A program made the position numbers and the translations under genes. Under the pieces are notes generated by a model, which worked only from the letters and a program-made list of their open reading frames with translations, did no database searches and was not told where the DNA came from. Below, in pieces: positions 25,800 through 36,760 of a stretch of 64,000 nucleotides of DNA. The DNA is from Adiantum capillus-veneris (lineage: Eukaryota > Streptophyta > Polypodiopsida > Polypodiales > Pteridaceae), in assembly GCA_014529385.2 (NCBI GenBank), contig CM043949.1:149089850-149153849 (forward strand), read 5' to 3'. Position 1 is the first letter of the stretch. Every line of letters starts with the position of its first letter.

Positions 25800-26263
25800 A
25801 ATGCTTCTTCAAAAGTATTCATGATACTAGCTCAACCAGGAGGAGACATGAAAATTGATTTTCCTATTTCTTATGCTACCCGCGACAGTTGAACATGGCA
25901 GAAAAGAATTATACCACCACCAAAAGGGAAGGGCTAGGAATGATCTATGCCATAAAAAAGTATAGACATTACCTATTAGCTAAAAAATTTGTGTTTTTTT
26001 GTGGACCACCAAGCTTTATTGTACTTGGTCAACAAGCCATGCAACATAGGAAGAATAGTGAGATGGTTCATCATTCTTTTGGAATTTAATTTCACTATAG
26101 TTGTAAAAAAGGGCACTACACACCAAAGAGTTTTTCAAGGATTGTTTCAGGAGAACCACCTAAAGGAGTAGATGATGATCTACCAGATGCATATCTGCTC
26201 TCCGTGGAAATGATACCTCGATGGTCAAAAAACATGGTATCATTGATGACCATAGCTTAAGTG
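25800..26263 (+). pseudogene. Gypsy G2 RNase H fragment (in F1)
   Basis: A plus-strand frame (with one frameshift near 26010) reads NMAEKNYTTTKREGLGMIYA, IKKYRHYLLAKKFVFF, VDHQALLYLVNKPCN and LLEFNFTIVVKKGTTHQR. This is the RNase H and RNase H-integrase linker of a Ty3/gypsy element, clearly a different family from A/B/C. The usual TDHKAL box appears as VDHQALLYL. It is interrupted by stops and ends where duplication F1 ends. Confidence 0.8.
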
Positions 26264-26602
26264 TAAGAGCGCTTCTCTCTCCCTCCTCTTTGCACTTCTC
26301 CTTCTCCATCTCCTTGGCTATGGAGGCTCAACGAGGGTATTTAAGTTGTGTTACGATGGAGATGTAGTCTTGTTGGTAGGGTGTTATGAAACTATTACTA
26401 CCATGTACCAAAGAGAGACAATCACTGACAAGATATGTATTGGTGGGTAAAGGTGGAATGTGCCTTGCCTCAAGACCGAATGTCCGATGCACAATGGCCC
26501 ATTGAATAACTAACCACTACCCTTATTCTTTTTATATAAAAGGATAACGGATATCACTCATTTAGTAGTGAGTACTCCCCCCACTCTCTACTCTCTCTCT
26601 GT

Positions 26603-26642
<40 letters not shown>

Positions 26643-27153
26643 CACTCGCACACCCTCCAACTGGAATATGAGTGCTATATCTCAGAAGTCATCAATGGCT
26701 ATGCATAGGCAATACCACAGAGAATATACATCATGGCCAAAAGTATGTGTATGGCCATCAAAAGAATACTCTCAAAACACATGGACACATTGCTAATGGC
26801 AAGCTACAACTCTCCTCCCACTATCAAAACTGTCTCACTGCCTTACTCTCTGCCATGTCATAAAGTGTGTGAAAATCTATAGTTGATGTCTCCAAAGTCA
26901 ATGCCGATGCCTATACTGGGTGTCACTCCTCCATGGAAGAGGCACCTCATTCGTGCAAATTGATGTTGTAATATGGGAGAAAGAGTTGTTGATGTCAAGA
27001 AAATTAAGTGTCAATGTCAAGAAAATTGGTTGTCGATGTTGAGAAAACTAGGAGTTGATGTCGACGTCCACCACCAGACGAAAGTACCTCGTCAATGCCA
27101 AAATGTTGAGAAAGTTGATGCCAAAAGTATGTGTGTGTGTGTGATGATGACAA
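26264..27153. other. Spacer between F1 and the copia remnant
   Basis: CT-rich, with TATA-like and (AC)n sequence. The block at 26970-27130 has loosely repeated gtcgatgt/gtcaatgt words. No gene recognised; it could be an LTR or leader fragment. Confidence 0.4.
26607..26640. repeat. (AC)17 microsatellite
   Basis: An uninterrupted AC run of 34 bp. Confidence 0.95.
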
Positions 27154-27990
27154 ATCCAACTTTTGAATTGTATTTGCAATAAAATTTTGACCGTCAATGT
27201 AATAAAATACCTTTTTTACAATTACTTTTGATATGGATACCAAGACATGAGTGAAGGTCCCCAAGACCGAGCATATCAAATGTTGAAGCCAACAAATTAT
27301 TGACTTATTGCATAAATCTCAAATAAGTAGAAACAAGTATTATACTATTCACATAAAGAGCAAGGACCACAAAACTTTCATTTTGGCGTTTGACATATAA
27401 GTTGGGATTCAAAGAACAAGAGATAAATCCATGGGAGGTAAGAAAAATATCAAAATTTGTATACCATGATCGTGAAGCTTGTTTGAGACCATATAATGCC
27501 TTATAAAGTTGACCAAAAATGTCATCCTTACTTGGGATAAAAAACCCTTTTGGATGCTCCATATAAATTTCTTCATTCAAATCACCATTCAAAAAAGAAA
27601 TTTGCATGTCCATTTGATAAGTATGTTTACCATATTGAACAACAAATACCAATAAGACTAGAATACTAGTAATGCAAACAATTGATGGAAAGGTCTCTTG
27701 ATAATCAATGCCAATAATTTAAGAGTATCCTTTTACAACTCATTGTGCCTTGGACTTGTCCAAATATCCATCTACTTTGACTTTTGTCTTATACACCCAA
27801 CTTTCACTTAATGGTTGTACGATCATCACGAGGAAATTTGGTAAGTATCCATGTAAATTTAAAGAAAAGAGAAAAATACTCTACATCCTTAGCCTCTTGC
27901 CATTGATCCGTTTGCAAAGAAGAGATAGCTTCATGTATGGGGGCCCACAAGGGTCAACACCTATCACATCTTTGGAAGAGATGGAACGAA
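27154..27990 (-). pseudogene. Ty1/copia reverse transcriptase remnant
   Basis: Minus-strand frame 27652-27305 reads MQISFLNGDLNEEIYMEHPK, LYKALYGLKQASRSWY and then LALYVNSIILV, which matches the copia at 49.6-50.5 kb (there YVDDTILV). The catalytic YVDD box has become YVNS, losing both Asp. Weak continuation (27279-27154, IANTIQKLDLS) and the upstream EAMEAEY region at 27840-27990 extend the match in both directions. It is one fragment of an old copia insertion, without LTRs. Confidence 0.8.
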
Positions 27991-28837
27991 GATGAAATGT
28001 CAATTTTGGGAAGCAAGCCACTCAACTAGGGCATGGAGAGGTTGTCATCTCTTGTCTGAACACAACGTACTCCACTTTGACACCTAATGTGCACTCTCTC
28101 TACCGGATTCTTTGATTCTATTCTTATTTACTCTCACCTAAGAACATCCACATCTTCAAGAAAATCAAGTTAGATAGACTCCAAACTTAATAAGTAGTGA
28201 GCGTCATGAGACTATATAGGATAAAGCTATACTGTCAAATATGCATTATGACACAAGAGAAAAAAAAACAATTTTCTCATGGCAACCAGATGCACGCCAA
28301 ATTTTTGAATTTCAAATGTGCTTACTAGGTTCTCCTTAGTTCCTAGAATCTAGTATGATTGATGGAATCTCAAAATGACACTCGGATAGAGAGAAATGTC
28401 ACCTACAAGGTCGTAGAAGCCACTACTCATGCAACGCTTGCAATGTAGGTATCCACACGTAGAGCTTGAAGAGACATACACAATAGTGCCCTCTAAATTC
28501 CAATGGGATAACCGTGTGAGAAATTGAGGATCACAATAGAGAGGAAAAGACACACGACGTACTGAGAAAACCTTATCCATTCATTCATTCGTAATAATGA
28601 TGGTGTGGAAAGAACCGTACAATGTTTTATTTTATACCCCGGCTCCGGGTTTTATGGTTCAAAATCTAGATTTGCTGCAATATCATCAGAAATTACATTT
28701 TTGGCTTCAAAATTATATACGAGAGGCAGATACGGGTTTTGAAAGAGATGTCACTATCAATTTGAACTAAAATTTCAATTACAAGAATGATGAAATAAAT
28801 TGTGAAATAACTGGAATCATTGTTGGAAGCTTTCAAC

Positions 28838-28838
<1 letters not shown>

Positions 28839-28869
<31 letters not shown>
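28839..28869. repeat. (C)31 mononucleotide run
   Basis: Thirty-one consecutive C residues. On the opposite strand this is G31, a strong G-quadruplex candidate and a likely site of sequencing or assembly error. Confidence 0.9.
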
Positions 28870-28872
<3 letters not shown>

Positions 28873-29129
28873 TAATTTAGGTCGTCCTCGACATGAGTCA
28901 AAATCGAGGTTGATGGTGGATGTAGGGTCACCCTTTGAGGTAGCCTTGTGCTTTCTCGTGGAGTCCTTCCTCATATTTTGTTGCTAAGTCTCTATCTTTT
29001 GGAGCAAATGGCTTCATTATGTTGATTGAAAGGAGCTCCATTGCATGCTAATTCACAAAGTGTGCTGGGATGTCATTGATTTTAGGCCCAAAAAGGGTTG
29101 TGTTCAATATGAAGAACCCTGGATAAAAT

Positions 29130-29593
29130 GCTTCTTCAAAAGTATTCATGATACTAGCTCAACCAGAGGAGACATGAAAATTGATTTTCCTATTTCTTAT
29201 GCTAGCCGCGACAGTTGAACATGGCAAAAAAGAATTATACCACCACCAAAAGGGAAGGGCTAGCTAGGAATGATCTATGCCATAAAAAAGTATAGACATT
29301 ACCTATTAGCTAACAAATTTGTGTTTTTTTGTGGACCACCAAGCCTTATTGTACTTGGTCAACAAGCCATGCAACATATGAAGAATAGTGAGATGGTTCA
29401 TCATTCTTTTGGAATTTGATTTCACTGTAGTTGTAAAAAAGGGCACTACACACCAAAGAGTTTTTCAAGGATTGTTTCAGGAGAACCACCTAAAGGAGTA
29501 GATGATGATCTACCAGATGCATATCTGCTCTCCGTGGAAATGATACCTCGATGGTAAAAAAACATGGTATCATTGATGACCATAGCTTAAGTG
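29130..29593 (+). pseudogene. Gypsy G2 RNase H (in F2)
   Basis: Same content as the F1 fragment (KNYTTTKREGL, YRHYLLANKFVFF, FTVVVKKGTTHQR, GVDDDLPDAYLLSVEM) but continuous with the integrase region to the right, so it is the parental location. It has a 4-bp insertion and stops, including one at the end of LMTIA. Confidence 0.75.
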
Positions 29594-31215
29594 AATTCAC
29601 AAATACCACTTCTTATTACAATTGGATTAATTGAGCAATTGGCTATGTATCAATTACTAGGTGGAAGGCTATACAAAAGAAATCGAGATGGAATATTGCT
29701 TTTATGCATTAATCCTGAGGAGAAGACCCAATACCTAATTCAAGCACATATCACCATAGTAGGACTTCACTTTGCGGAAGATCAAACTACTATGTGAGGG
29801 ATTTTGAGACTTGGAGTATTTTAGCTAGATACGAGGAGTGATGTTCATTCTTTTGTGAAAAATTGTCCTCAATGTCAAAAACAAATACCCATACCTCATG
29901 TAACATTGCTCCAAATGTCGCCTGTTTCTAAGTGGAGTAACTATCTAGTTACTTACTTATCAAGCCAAACATTTCCTGAGGATATGAGTAAACGCCATCA
30001 AAGAGCAATTGAAACTAAAGCAAGAGATTATGCTCTTATTGGAAACCAATTGTATCGGAGAGGTAAAGATCAATACTTGCGTCTTTGTGCAAATGAAGGT
30101 AAATATATTCCATTATAGAACAAGCACATGCTGGATTAGTTGGAGGTCACTTTTCTAGTGAGACCACCACAAGAGCAATCTTAATGGAAGGCATATGGTG
30201 GCCAACACTTTTTGCAGATGCCAAAGAATATGTTCGAAGGTGTTATGCTTGTCAACGAGCAAAAATGACGACCCGTGTAGATAGCATGCCGAGGGCTAGA
30301 GATTTCGAAAAATGGGGTATATATTTTGTTGGGCCAATATAGCCACCTACTTATATAACCCAAGATCAATATATCATTGTAGCTACGGACTATTTGACCA
30401 AGTGGGCCGAGGCTAAATCAACTCAAAAGAATGATGCCAGAACCATCACTGCGTTCTTATATGAGTATGTGTTAACGAGATATGGACTGCCAATAGAAAT
30501 TGTCAGTGATAGGGGAACTCATTTCTTCAATGAGGTAATTGAGTATCTGCTTAATGAATTTATGGTCATCCATAACGAATCAGCTCCCTATCACCCACAA
30601 GCAAATGGACAAGCTGAGCATACGAATAAAATTCTTAGCTCGGTATTGACTAAAGTGACTAGTTCAGGAAGGACATATTGGGAAATGAATCTCCATGCAG
30701 CTCTATGGGCTTATCAAGTTTCATTCAAAATAGATTTAAATGCGACACCCTTTAACCTTGTTTATGGTCTTGATGCCATACTGCCACTAGAATTTCTATT
30801 GCCGACACTAAGGGTAGCTAAGGATCTTGAGTGGATTGGACATGAATTGTCAGAGAGACTTGAAGATTTAGAAAAGCTAGATGAGAAATGCTCTGTTGTA
30901 GCTCACATCTATGCACAAAAGCAGAAACAAAATAAGTTTTTTGATTCCCATCTAATTACAAAAATCTTGAAAAAAGGAGAGTTGGTTTTAATCTATTCCC
31001 TTTAACAACACATTCCCAAGTTTAAGAAAAAGGAAAACGGACCGTTTATAATTGAAGATGTATCTCCAAGTGGAGCAGTTAAGTTGTCCACCCTAGATGG
31101 TGAAACCATGGCTAACTGGATTAGTGGATGTCATTTAAAGAAGTACAATTTGCCACTAACCAATGAATTGTTAGAAAGGATGTATGTAGCTAAGCAAAGA
31201 AAGACAAAACGATAG
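29594..31215 (+). pseudogene. Gypsy G2 integrase with two zinc modules, broken
   Basis: Plus-strand. A first H2C2 module is split by frameshifts: YQLLGGRLYKRNRDG, QAHITIVGLHF, then NCPQCQK (29594-29890). A second follows in the frame 29855-30290: GNQLYRRGKDQYLRLC, EQAHAGLVGGHF and CYACQRAKM. The core frame 30394-31005 (203 codons) has YLTKWAEAKSTQ, the second Asp in IVSDRGTHF and the Glu in NGQAEHTN. The first catalytic Asp is lost (KWGIYFVGP, GAT to TAT near 30321) and the WGP-I region has a stop. After a stop at 31003 the frame continues to KRKTKR near 31215 with a GPF-like ENGPFIIEDV segment. It is unrelated to the A/B/C integrase. DNA integration is its original function; this copy is dead. 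Confidence 0.85.
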
Positions 31216-31339
31216 TAGGTTATTGAGGAAGCCCAAGAAGAAGTGTGGCTTTGAGTTCTCAAAAGGAAAGCTTCTCTCATGAATCAACAAATACCTATTC
31301 CCATCAACACTCTGGAAATAGATGACCCCGACGATGGGA

Positions 31340-32080
31340 ATTACAAAAAGATGCAGTGTCAACAGATGATGACTGGCTAGATGGAATGGACCTTTGCAGC
31401 AAAGCACAGCTGAACAATCATAACATGAATGCACTCGTCAACACAGGAGCTCGACTAAATGCAACCAATTATTACACATACAGAAAAGCAACAAGTTAGT
31501 CTTTGACAACAGGAATAGCGACTATCAAAGGATGCAACAAGAACCCAACATGCACCAACATTGGGAGTAGTCAACTTAATTGTGATAGTACATGGATGTT
31601 CATGTCCTCATCAGTTTGTATGCTTATCAGATGAACACATGAATGAAATGATGATTCTTGGAATCTCATGGATGCGGATGTACACGGCAGTACCAGATTG
31701 GGATACCAATCAGATCAAGCTATCACCTAAAGGGGGATAACTCACTATTTCAATTGCACCAAGCAAGGAGGAATGGAAAGGGAGTTACCAACAGAGCAAA
31801 CCACAAAGCAATCAATATTCTCCATCCTATCGACAAGCAAATGCTACAAGTAGCATGCAAGGAGTCAGGAAAAATTGGGTACCAAAAAAACAGCTTAAGG
31901 AAAATCCGATTCAAATATGGGTGCCCAAAACATCATCTATTGTACCGAGATGGTTCCAAGGTTCCAAACACAAAGAGGAGAATCTTCGAGCAAGGAACCA
32001 ACACAAAATGGATTTGGAAGAAAAAGGAGCACTTATCTTCTCCGTAAACTGTAAAACTGATCAAGCAATGGAGAGTTAAG
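31340..32080 (+). pseudogene. Possible protease-like ORF downstream of G2 integrase
   Basis: Starting near 31427, MNALVNTGARLNATNYYTY resembles the active-site segment of a retropepsin (D-T-G-A, here N-T-G-A), and a shifted frame continues with GCSCPHQFVCLSDEHMNEM and MILGISWMRMY, where ILGISW resembles the C-terminal ILG strand. The frames then run to 32079 (WVPKKQLKENPIQIWVPK). If real, this is an aspartic-protease-like domain encoded after integrase. It could also be the protease of the next, truncated element in the same orientation. Several stops and frameshifts separate the pieces. Confidence 0.4.
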
Positions 32081-33214
32081 TCTCAGAAGACTCCACCACA
32101 CCATTCTGCACAAACTTAAACCAAGATATCAATGGCGGGAAAAATCTCGACAACAACCATTATTGATACCAACAGCTTAAGCAATTAGTATGCTAAAGCA
32201 TCCTGATGCTACAATCAAGCAAAGAGCACACAAGCTACAAGATTTTCTCTTTGGAAGACAACATCAGAAAACCTCGACATCAGAAACCCTTGAGTTAATT
32301 ACTCAAGACCCAACTCTTGCACAACATAATGGTTTTAATTGCATTGATCTTCAAAGCATGATAGAGCCAACCAAAGCTATGCATAGACACAATTGTTGAA
32401 CCCATGCACAGAGTCATCTCGGAGTACGCCATCTAGGAGGGGTGGAAGGGAACTAAGTAATTAAGGGCAATGTTTGAAGAGGGAGGAAAAAGCTTGATAT
32501 TAACGTGTGATTTTTTTGCAAAATTACCTTAGTAATGTCCTTATAAATCATCCACAAGGGAATTTAACTGATAATATCTCCCCGATGAGTGTAAATAGTG
32601 TATATACTATCAGAAAATCATCAAAAAATAGTCTTTTTTTGTTAATTTTTAATCATTTTTCTTGATATTGGGACTTAAAAATGAAAAAATTCAATAAAAA
32701 ACAATAAAGCTATGTTTTTCAATGGATTTTCTCAATTATTAGATTATTACTTTGCTTTTTTAGCGCATTTTGTTATTTTCTTTGATTTTTTAATAAACAT
32801 GTAAAAAATAAATAATAAATAGTAAATGAGCTCAGATGGAAAAACTGAAGATACATATAATCATAGCATCAAGTAATCTTCATTTTTAACTCACTTAACT
32901 CCTTTATATCTACAAAAAAAAGGAAAAATTTTTGCATAAATACAAGGACTAAATCAAATGATGATAGTACTATTGAGATGTCCATCACATGGAAGGCTGA
33001 GAGTGTCTCTTATATGGGGACTCAAAAGGTTTCAAAAAATACTATCTTTGAGAAACATAGCAGAGCATGTCTCCAATATATTGCCCATTTGAAGAATACA
33101 GAGAACCAAGGTCCACCACTTGTCCAAGCTAGACATTGAGCATCGATACAAGGTCCAATAACTATCCCAGAAACCTATGGTATCTAGTAACATGGGATGC
33201 ATTGATGCAACAAC
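32081..33214. other. AT-rich DNA, no gene seen
   Basis: From about 32450 the sequence is strongly AT-rich with A and T homopolymers (32620-32950). No conserved frame, LTR or repeat is recognised. It may hold the remains of the G2 3' LTR, but no boundary is visible. Confidence 0.5.
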
Positions 33215-33451
33215 CTAGCCTCTTGGAAACTGATTGCTGCAAAAAAAGGTGAAATAAGAAGAAGAAGGGGCGGCGGCGGTGGCCATGGAGATGTGTGTTT
33301 GAGGTGTTGGTGTTGCGAGGATGCAGTTCTGCAGGTCTGTGCAAGGTTCAGGTTGGTGTTGCAAGGATGATACCAACAAGGAGATGGCGGCTCTGTGTGT
33401 GCAAGAAGAGGGATAAGAAGGTGATATTGGCTCTATCTGTAAAAAACGCAC
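33215..33451 (-). CDS. Possible short host exon or chance frame (78 codons)
   Basis: A minus-strand frame with a GC-rich centre. An inner Met (about 33286) starts MATAAAPSSSYFTF, a composition seen at N-termini of plant plastid-targeted proteins, and a pyrimidine-rich, AGAGAG-containing stretch lies upstream like a plant 5' leader. It ends after 23 residues from that Met, with no downstream exon recognised, and no splice signal is convincing. It could equally be a microsatellite-derived frame. Confidence 0.15.
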   Translation of the reverse strand: MRFLQIEPISPSYPSSCTHRAAISLLVSSLQHQPEPCTDLQNCILATPTPQTHISMATAAAPSSSYFTFFCSNQFPRG

Positions 33452-34349
33452 GTTTTAAAGAGTGGGAGAAAGAGAGAGAGAAGAGAAGGAGAGAGAGAAA
33501 AGTTTAGGTTAAGATTTAAAATTTGGATTTTGAATATAGGGGGTGTTCACACACTTTAGGGTCCCCTAAATCCAAATATTTTCTCACGATGGGCATTTTA
33601 ACTTTAAAAGAATGCTTTATGCTAGCAATAGCAAGGGAGCCCCTTGATCTTGTTAGCAAAATTTGGGAGAAAACGCGGGTCACAAAGAGCTATTTTGTTG
33701 TGTGCCCTTGTGTTTAGAGGGTTCTAGAATGCATGTAGCAAATGTTTTGAAGGTATTTATTTAACTCTATGAATTAAACGATACCCATGGTTTATTTTTG
33801 TATCTTGGGACCAAAACTCACATACTAAAAAGAAAGTCCATATCTTGACAACGTCCATATCTCAACAACAACCATATCTTAACACTGGAAAATTCAACCC
33901 CGGATCCAACATTTGCATAATAAAAAAAGCACTAAAAATGGTTAAAATTGATAAATTTTACCTCAAAAAATGTGCGCTACTTTTTTGTCCGCCGATACTG
34001 ATCATGGGGCTTGAAAATCCATTATACCAAAGTTTGGGGAGCCATAATATTTTGTAATAAAATTGATCTTTTAGGTTTTGCTTCAAATTTGAATGTGTAG
34101 AGTGAGGATGAATTGAATCTAATTAGAGATTAATTAGAAGTGAATTAAGATAGGATCGGAATGCAATTAGAGTGAGGATGACTTGAATATAAGTAGAGAT
34201 TAATTAGAAGTGAATTAAGATGAGACTAGAATGTAATTAGATAGTAACTAGAATGAAATTACCTATGAGCTTGAGTGTCGATTGAGAACGGATGAGCGAT
34301 GGAGAGGTATGAGGCTTGATAAGCACAGGAAAAGAGAGAAGTAGATGAC
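33452..34349. other. Intergenic DNA with a short tandem duplication
   Basis: No gene recognised. At 34101-34240 a unit of about 70 bp beginning agtgaggatgaMttgaat occurs twice in tandem (starts at 34101 and 34171). AG-rich sequence lies at 33465-33505. Confidence 0.55.
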
Positions 34350-36760
34350 GGAACATATACCCGCAACACAACACCTATTGATAGCACCCTATGGTCCCAA
34401 GGCCATAAGATGTGCAGATACCCGCCACAAAACACCTCTAGCTAGCACCCTATGGTAGGATGTACATATACTCTCCACACAACTCCTTTTGCTATCACCC
34501 TATGGTCCCAAGGCCATAGGAGGTGCATATACCCGCCACAAAACACCTATAGCTAGCACCCTATGGTAGGATGTACATATACCCACCATGCAACACCTAT
34601 TGCTAGCCTCCTATGGTCCCAATACCATAGGATGTCTATATACCTGCCACAAAACACTTGTAGCTAGCACCTTATGCTAGGATGTACATATACATGCCAC
34701 ACAACACCTATTGCTAGCACCCTATGGTCCCAATTCCATAGGATGTGCATATATCCGCCACAAAATAATTGTAGCTAGAACCCTATGGTAGATTGTACAT
34801 ATACCCAACACATAACACCTATTGCTAGCGCCCTATGGTCCCAATGGCATAGGATCTGCATATACCCGCCACAAAACACTTGTAGCTAGAACCCTATGGT
34901 AGGATCTAAATATACCCACCATAAAACACCTATTGCTAGCACCCTGTGGTTTGAAGGCCATAGGATGTGCATATACCCACCACAAAACAGTTGTAGCTAG
35001 CACCCTATGGTAGGATGTACATATACGCAACACATAAAACCTATTGCTGACACCCTATGGTCCCAATACGATAGGATGTGCATATACTCACCACAAAACA
35101 CATGTAGCTAGCACTCTATGGTAGGATGTACATATACCCGTCACAAAACACCTATTGCTAGAACCCTATGGTTTGAAGGCCGTAGGATGTGCATATAATC
35201 ACCACAACACATGTGTAGCTAGCACCCTATATTAGGATGTACATATATCCACCACAAAACATGTATTGCTAGCACCCTATGGTCCAAAGGCCATAGGATG
35301 TGCATATACCTGCCACAAACACCTATAGCTAGCACCCTATGATAGGATGTATATATACCCACCACACAACACCTATTGCTAGGACGCTATGGTCCCAAGG
35401 TCATAGTGCATGTACCAGCCACAAAACACCTATCGCTAGAACCCTATGGTAGGATGTACATAGACCCCCGCATCACAACACCTATTGCTAGCACCCTATG
35501 GTCCCAAGGCCATAGGATGTGCATATACCCGCCACAAAACACCTATAGCTAGCACCCTATGGTAGGATGTACATATACCCACCATAAAACACCTATTGCT
35601 AGCCTCCTATGGTCCCAATACCATAGGATGTCCATATACCTGCCACAAAACACTTGTAGCTAGCACCCTATTGTAGGATGTGCATATACCAGCCACACAA
35701 CACCTATTTCTAGCACCCTATGTTCCCAAGGACATAGGATGTGCATATTCCCACCACAAAACACCTGTAGCTAGAACCCTATGGTAGAATGTACATATAC
35801 CCACCACAATACACAAAACCTATTGCTAGAACTCTATGGTCCCAAGGTCATAGAATGTGCATATTCCCGCCACAAAACACCTGTAGCAAGCATCGTATGG
35901 CTCCAAGGCCATGGGATGTACACATACCCGCCACAAAACACAACTAGCAAGCACCCTATGTCCCCAAGGACATATGATGTACACATACCACCACAACGCA
36001 TATGTAGCTAGCACCCTATGGACCCAAGGCAATAAGATGTACATATACCCACCAGAAAACACTTGTAGCGAGCACCCTATGGTCCCAAGGCCATAGGATG
36101 TACACATACCACCACAATGCATATGTAGATATCACCCTATGGACCCAAGGCCATAAGATGTACATATACCCACCACAAAACACTTGTAGCGAGCACCTAT
36201 GGTCCCAAGGCCATAGGAGGTACACATATTGAAATGAAACATATGTAGCTAGAACCCTATGGCCCCAAGGCCATAGGATGTACATATACCTGTCACAAAA
36301 CACCTATAGCGAGAACCCTATGGCCCCAATGCCATAGGATGAATAGATACCACCACAAAACATATGTAGCTAGCACCCTATGGCCCCAAGTCCATAGGAT
36401 GTACATATACCCTCCACAAAACACTTGTAACAAGCACCCTATGACGTGAAGGCCATAGGATGTACATATACCCTCCACAAAACACCTACAGCGAGCATGC
36501 TAGCCCCAAGGACATAGGATGTACACATACTCATTACAAATATCTACATACAACATCCTTTGGCCATAGGTTGTATGCATACTCATCACAAAACATCCAC
36601 ATCTAGTATCCTAAGGCCATAAGTCCATAGGATATATTTATAATCATCATCATGAAATGCCACCATATAGCATCCTATGGCCCTGGGGCCATAGGATGTA
36701 TACAAAGTCGTCACAAAATACATACATATCATCATGTGGCTCTAAGGCCATATATGGATG
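34350..36760. repeat. Tandem satellite with two higher-order domains
   Basis: About 2.4 kb of repeats. In the left domain (34350-35850) a 61-bp monomer containing CCCTATGGTCCCAAGGCC and a 50-bp monomer (CCCTATGGTAGGATGTAC) alternate, giving a dimer near 111 bp repeated about a dozen times. In the right domain (35850-36540) only monomers of 60-62 bp occur, but they alternate between a caccacaaNgcatatgtag and a cccaccacaaaacacttgtag version, giving a dimer near 121 bp. The last 200 bp decay into shorter, diverged units. The long frames here, with words such as LWPWGHRVLATY, arise from the repeat and switch phase, so they are not genes. Confidence 0.95.

Larger units (their letters stand above)
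24533..26263. repeat. Segment F, copy 1 (direct duplication)
   Basis: About 1.73 kb matching 27840-29593 in the same orientation with few differences. It starts inside a copia reverse-transcriptase remnant (24533-24690, minus strand) and ends inside a gypsy RNase H/integrase region (+ strand) at gaccatagcttaagtg. Copy 2 continues naturally into more copia on its left and more gypsy on its right, while copy 1 breaks off on both sides. Copy 2 is therefore the source. Confidence 0.85.
27840..29593. repeat. Segment F, copy 2 (source copy)
   Basis: Direct duplicate of 24533-26263. Main differences: the C run (31 versus 12), a 4-bp gain ctag at about 29261, and scattered substitutions. A 76-codon minus-strand frame (28580-28350, and 25272-25042 in copy 1) is preserved with two residue differences, which the youth of the duplication explains. 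Confidence 0.85.

Noticed and set aside
28693-28974. Glycine-rich protein
   Set aside because: The Gly run is the antisense of the C31 tract.
34833-36478. Family of proteins with repeated LWPWGHRVLATY text
   Set aside because: The frames lie on the satellite; monomer lengths are not all multiples of three and the phase changes, so they are repeat artefacts.
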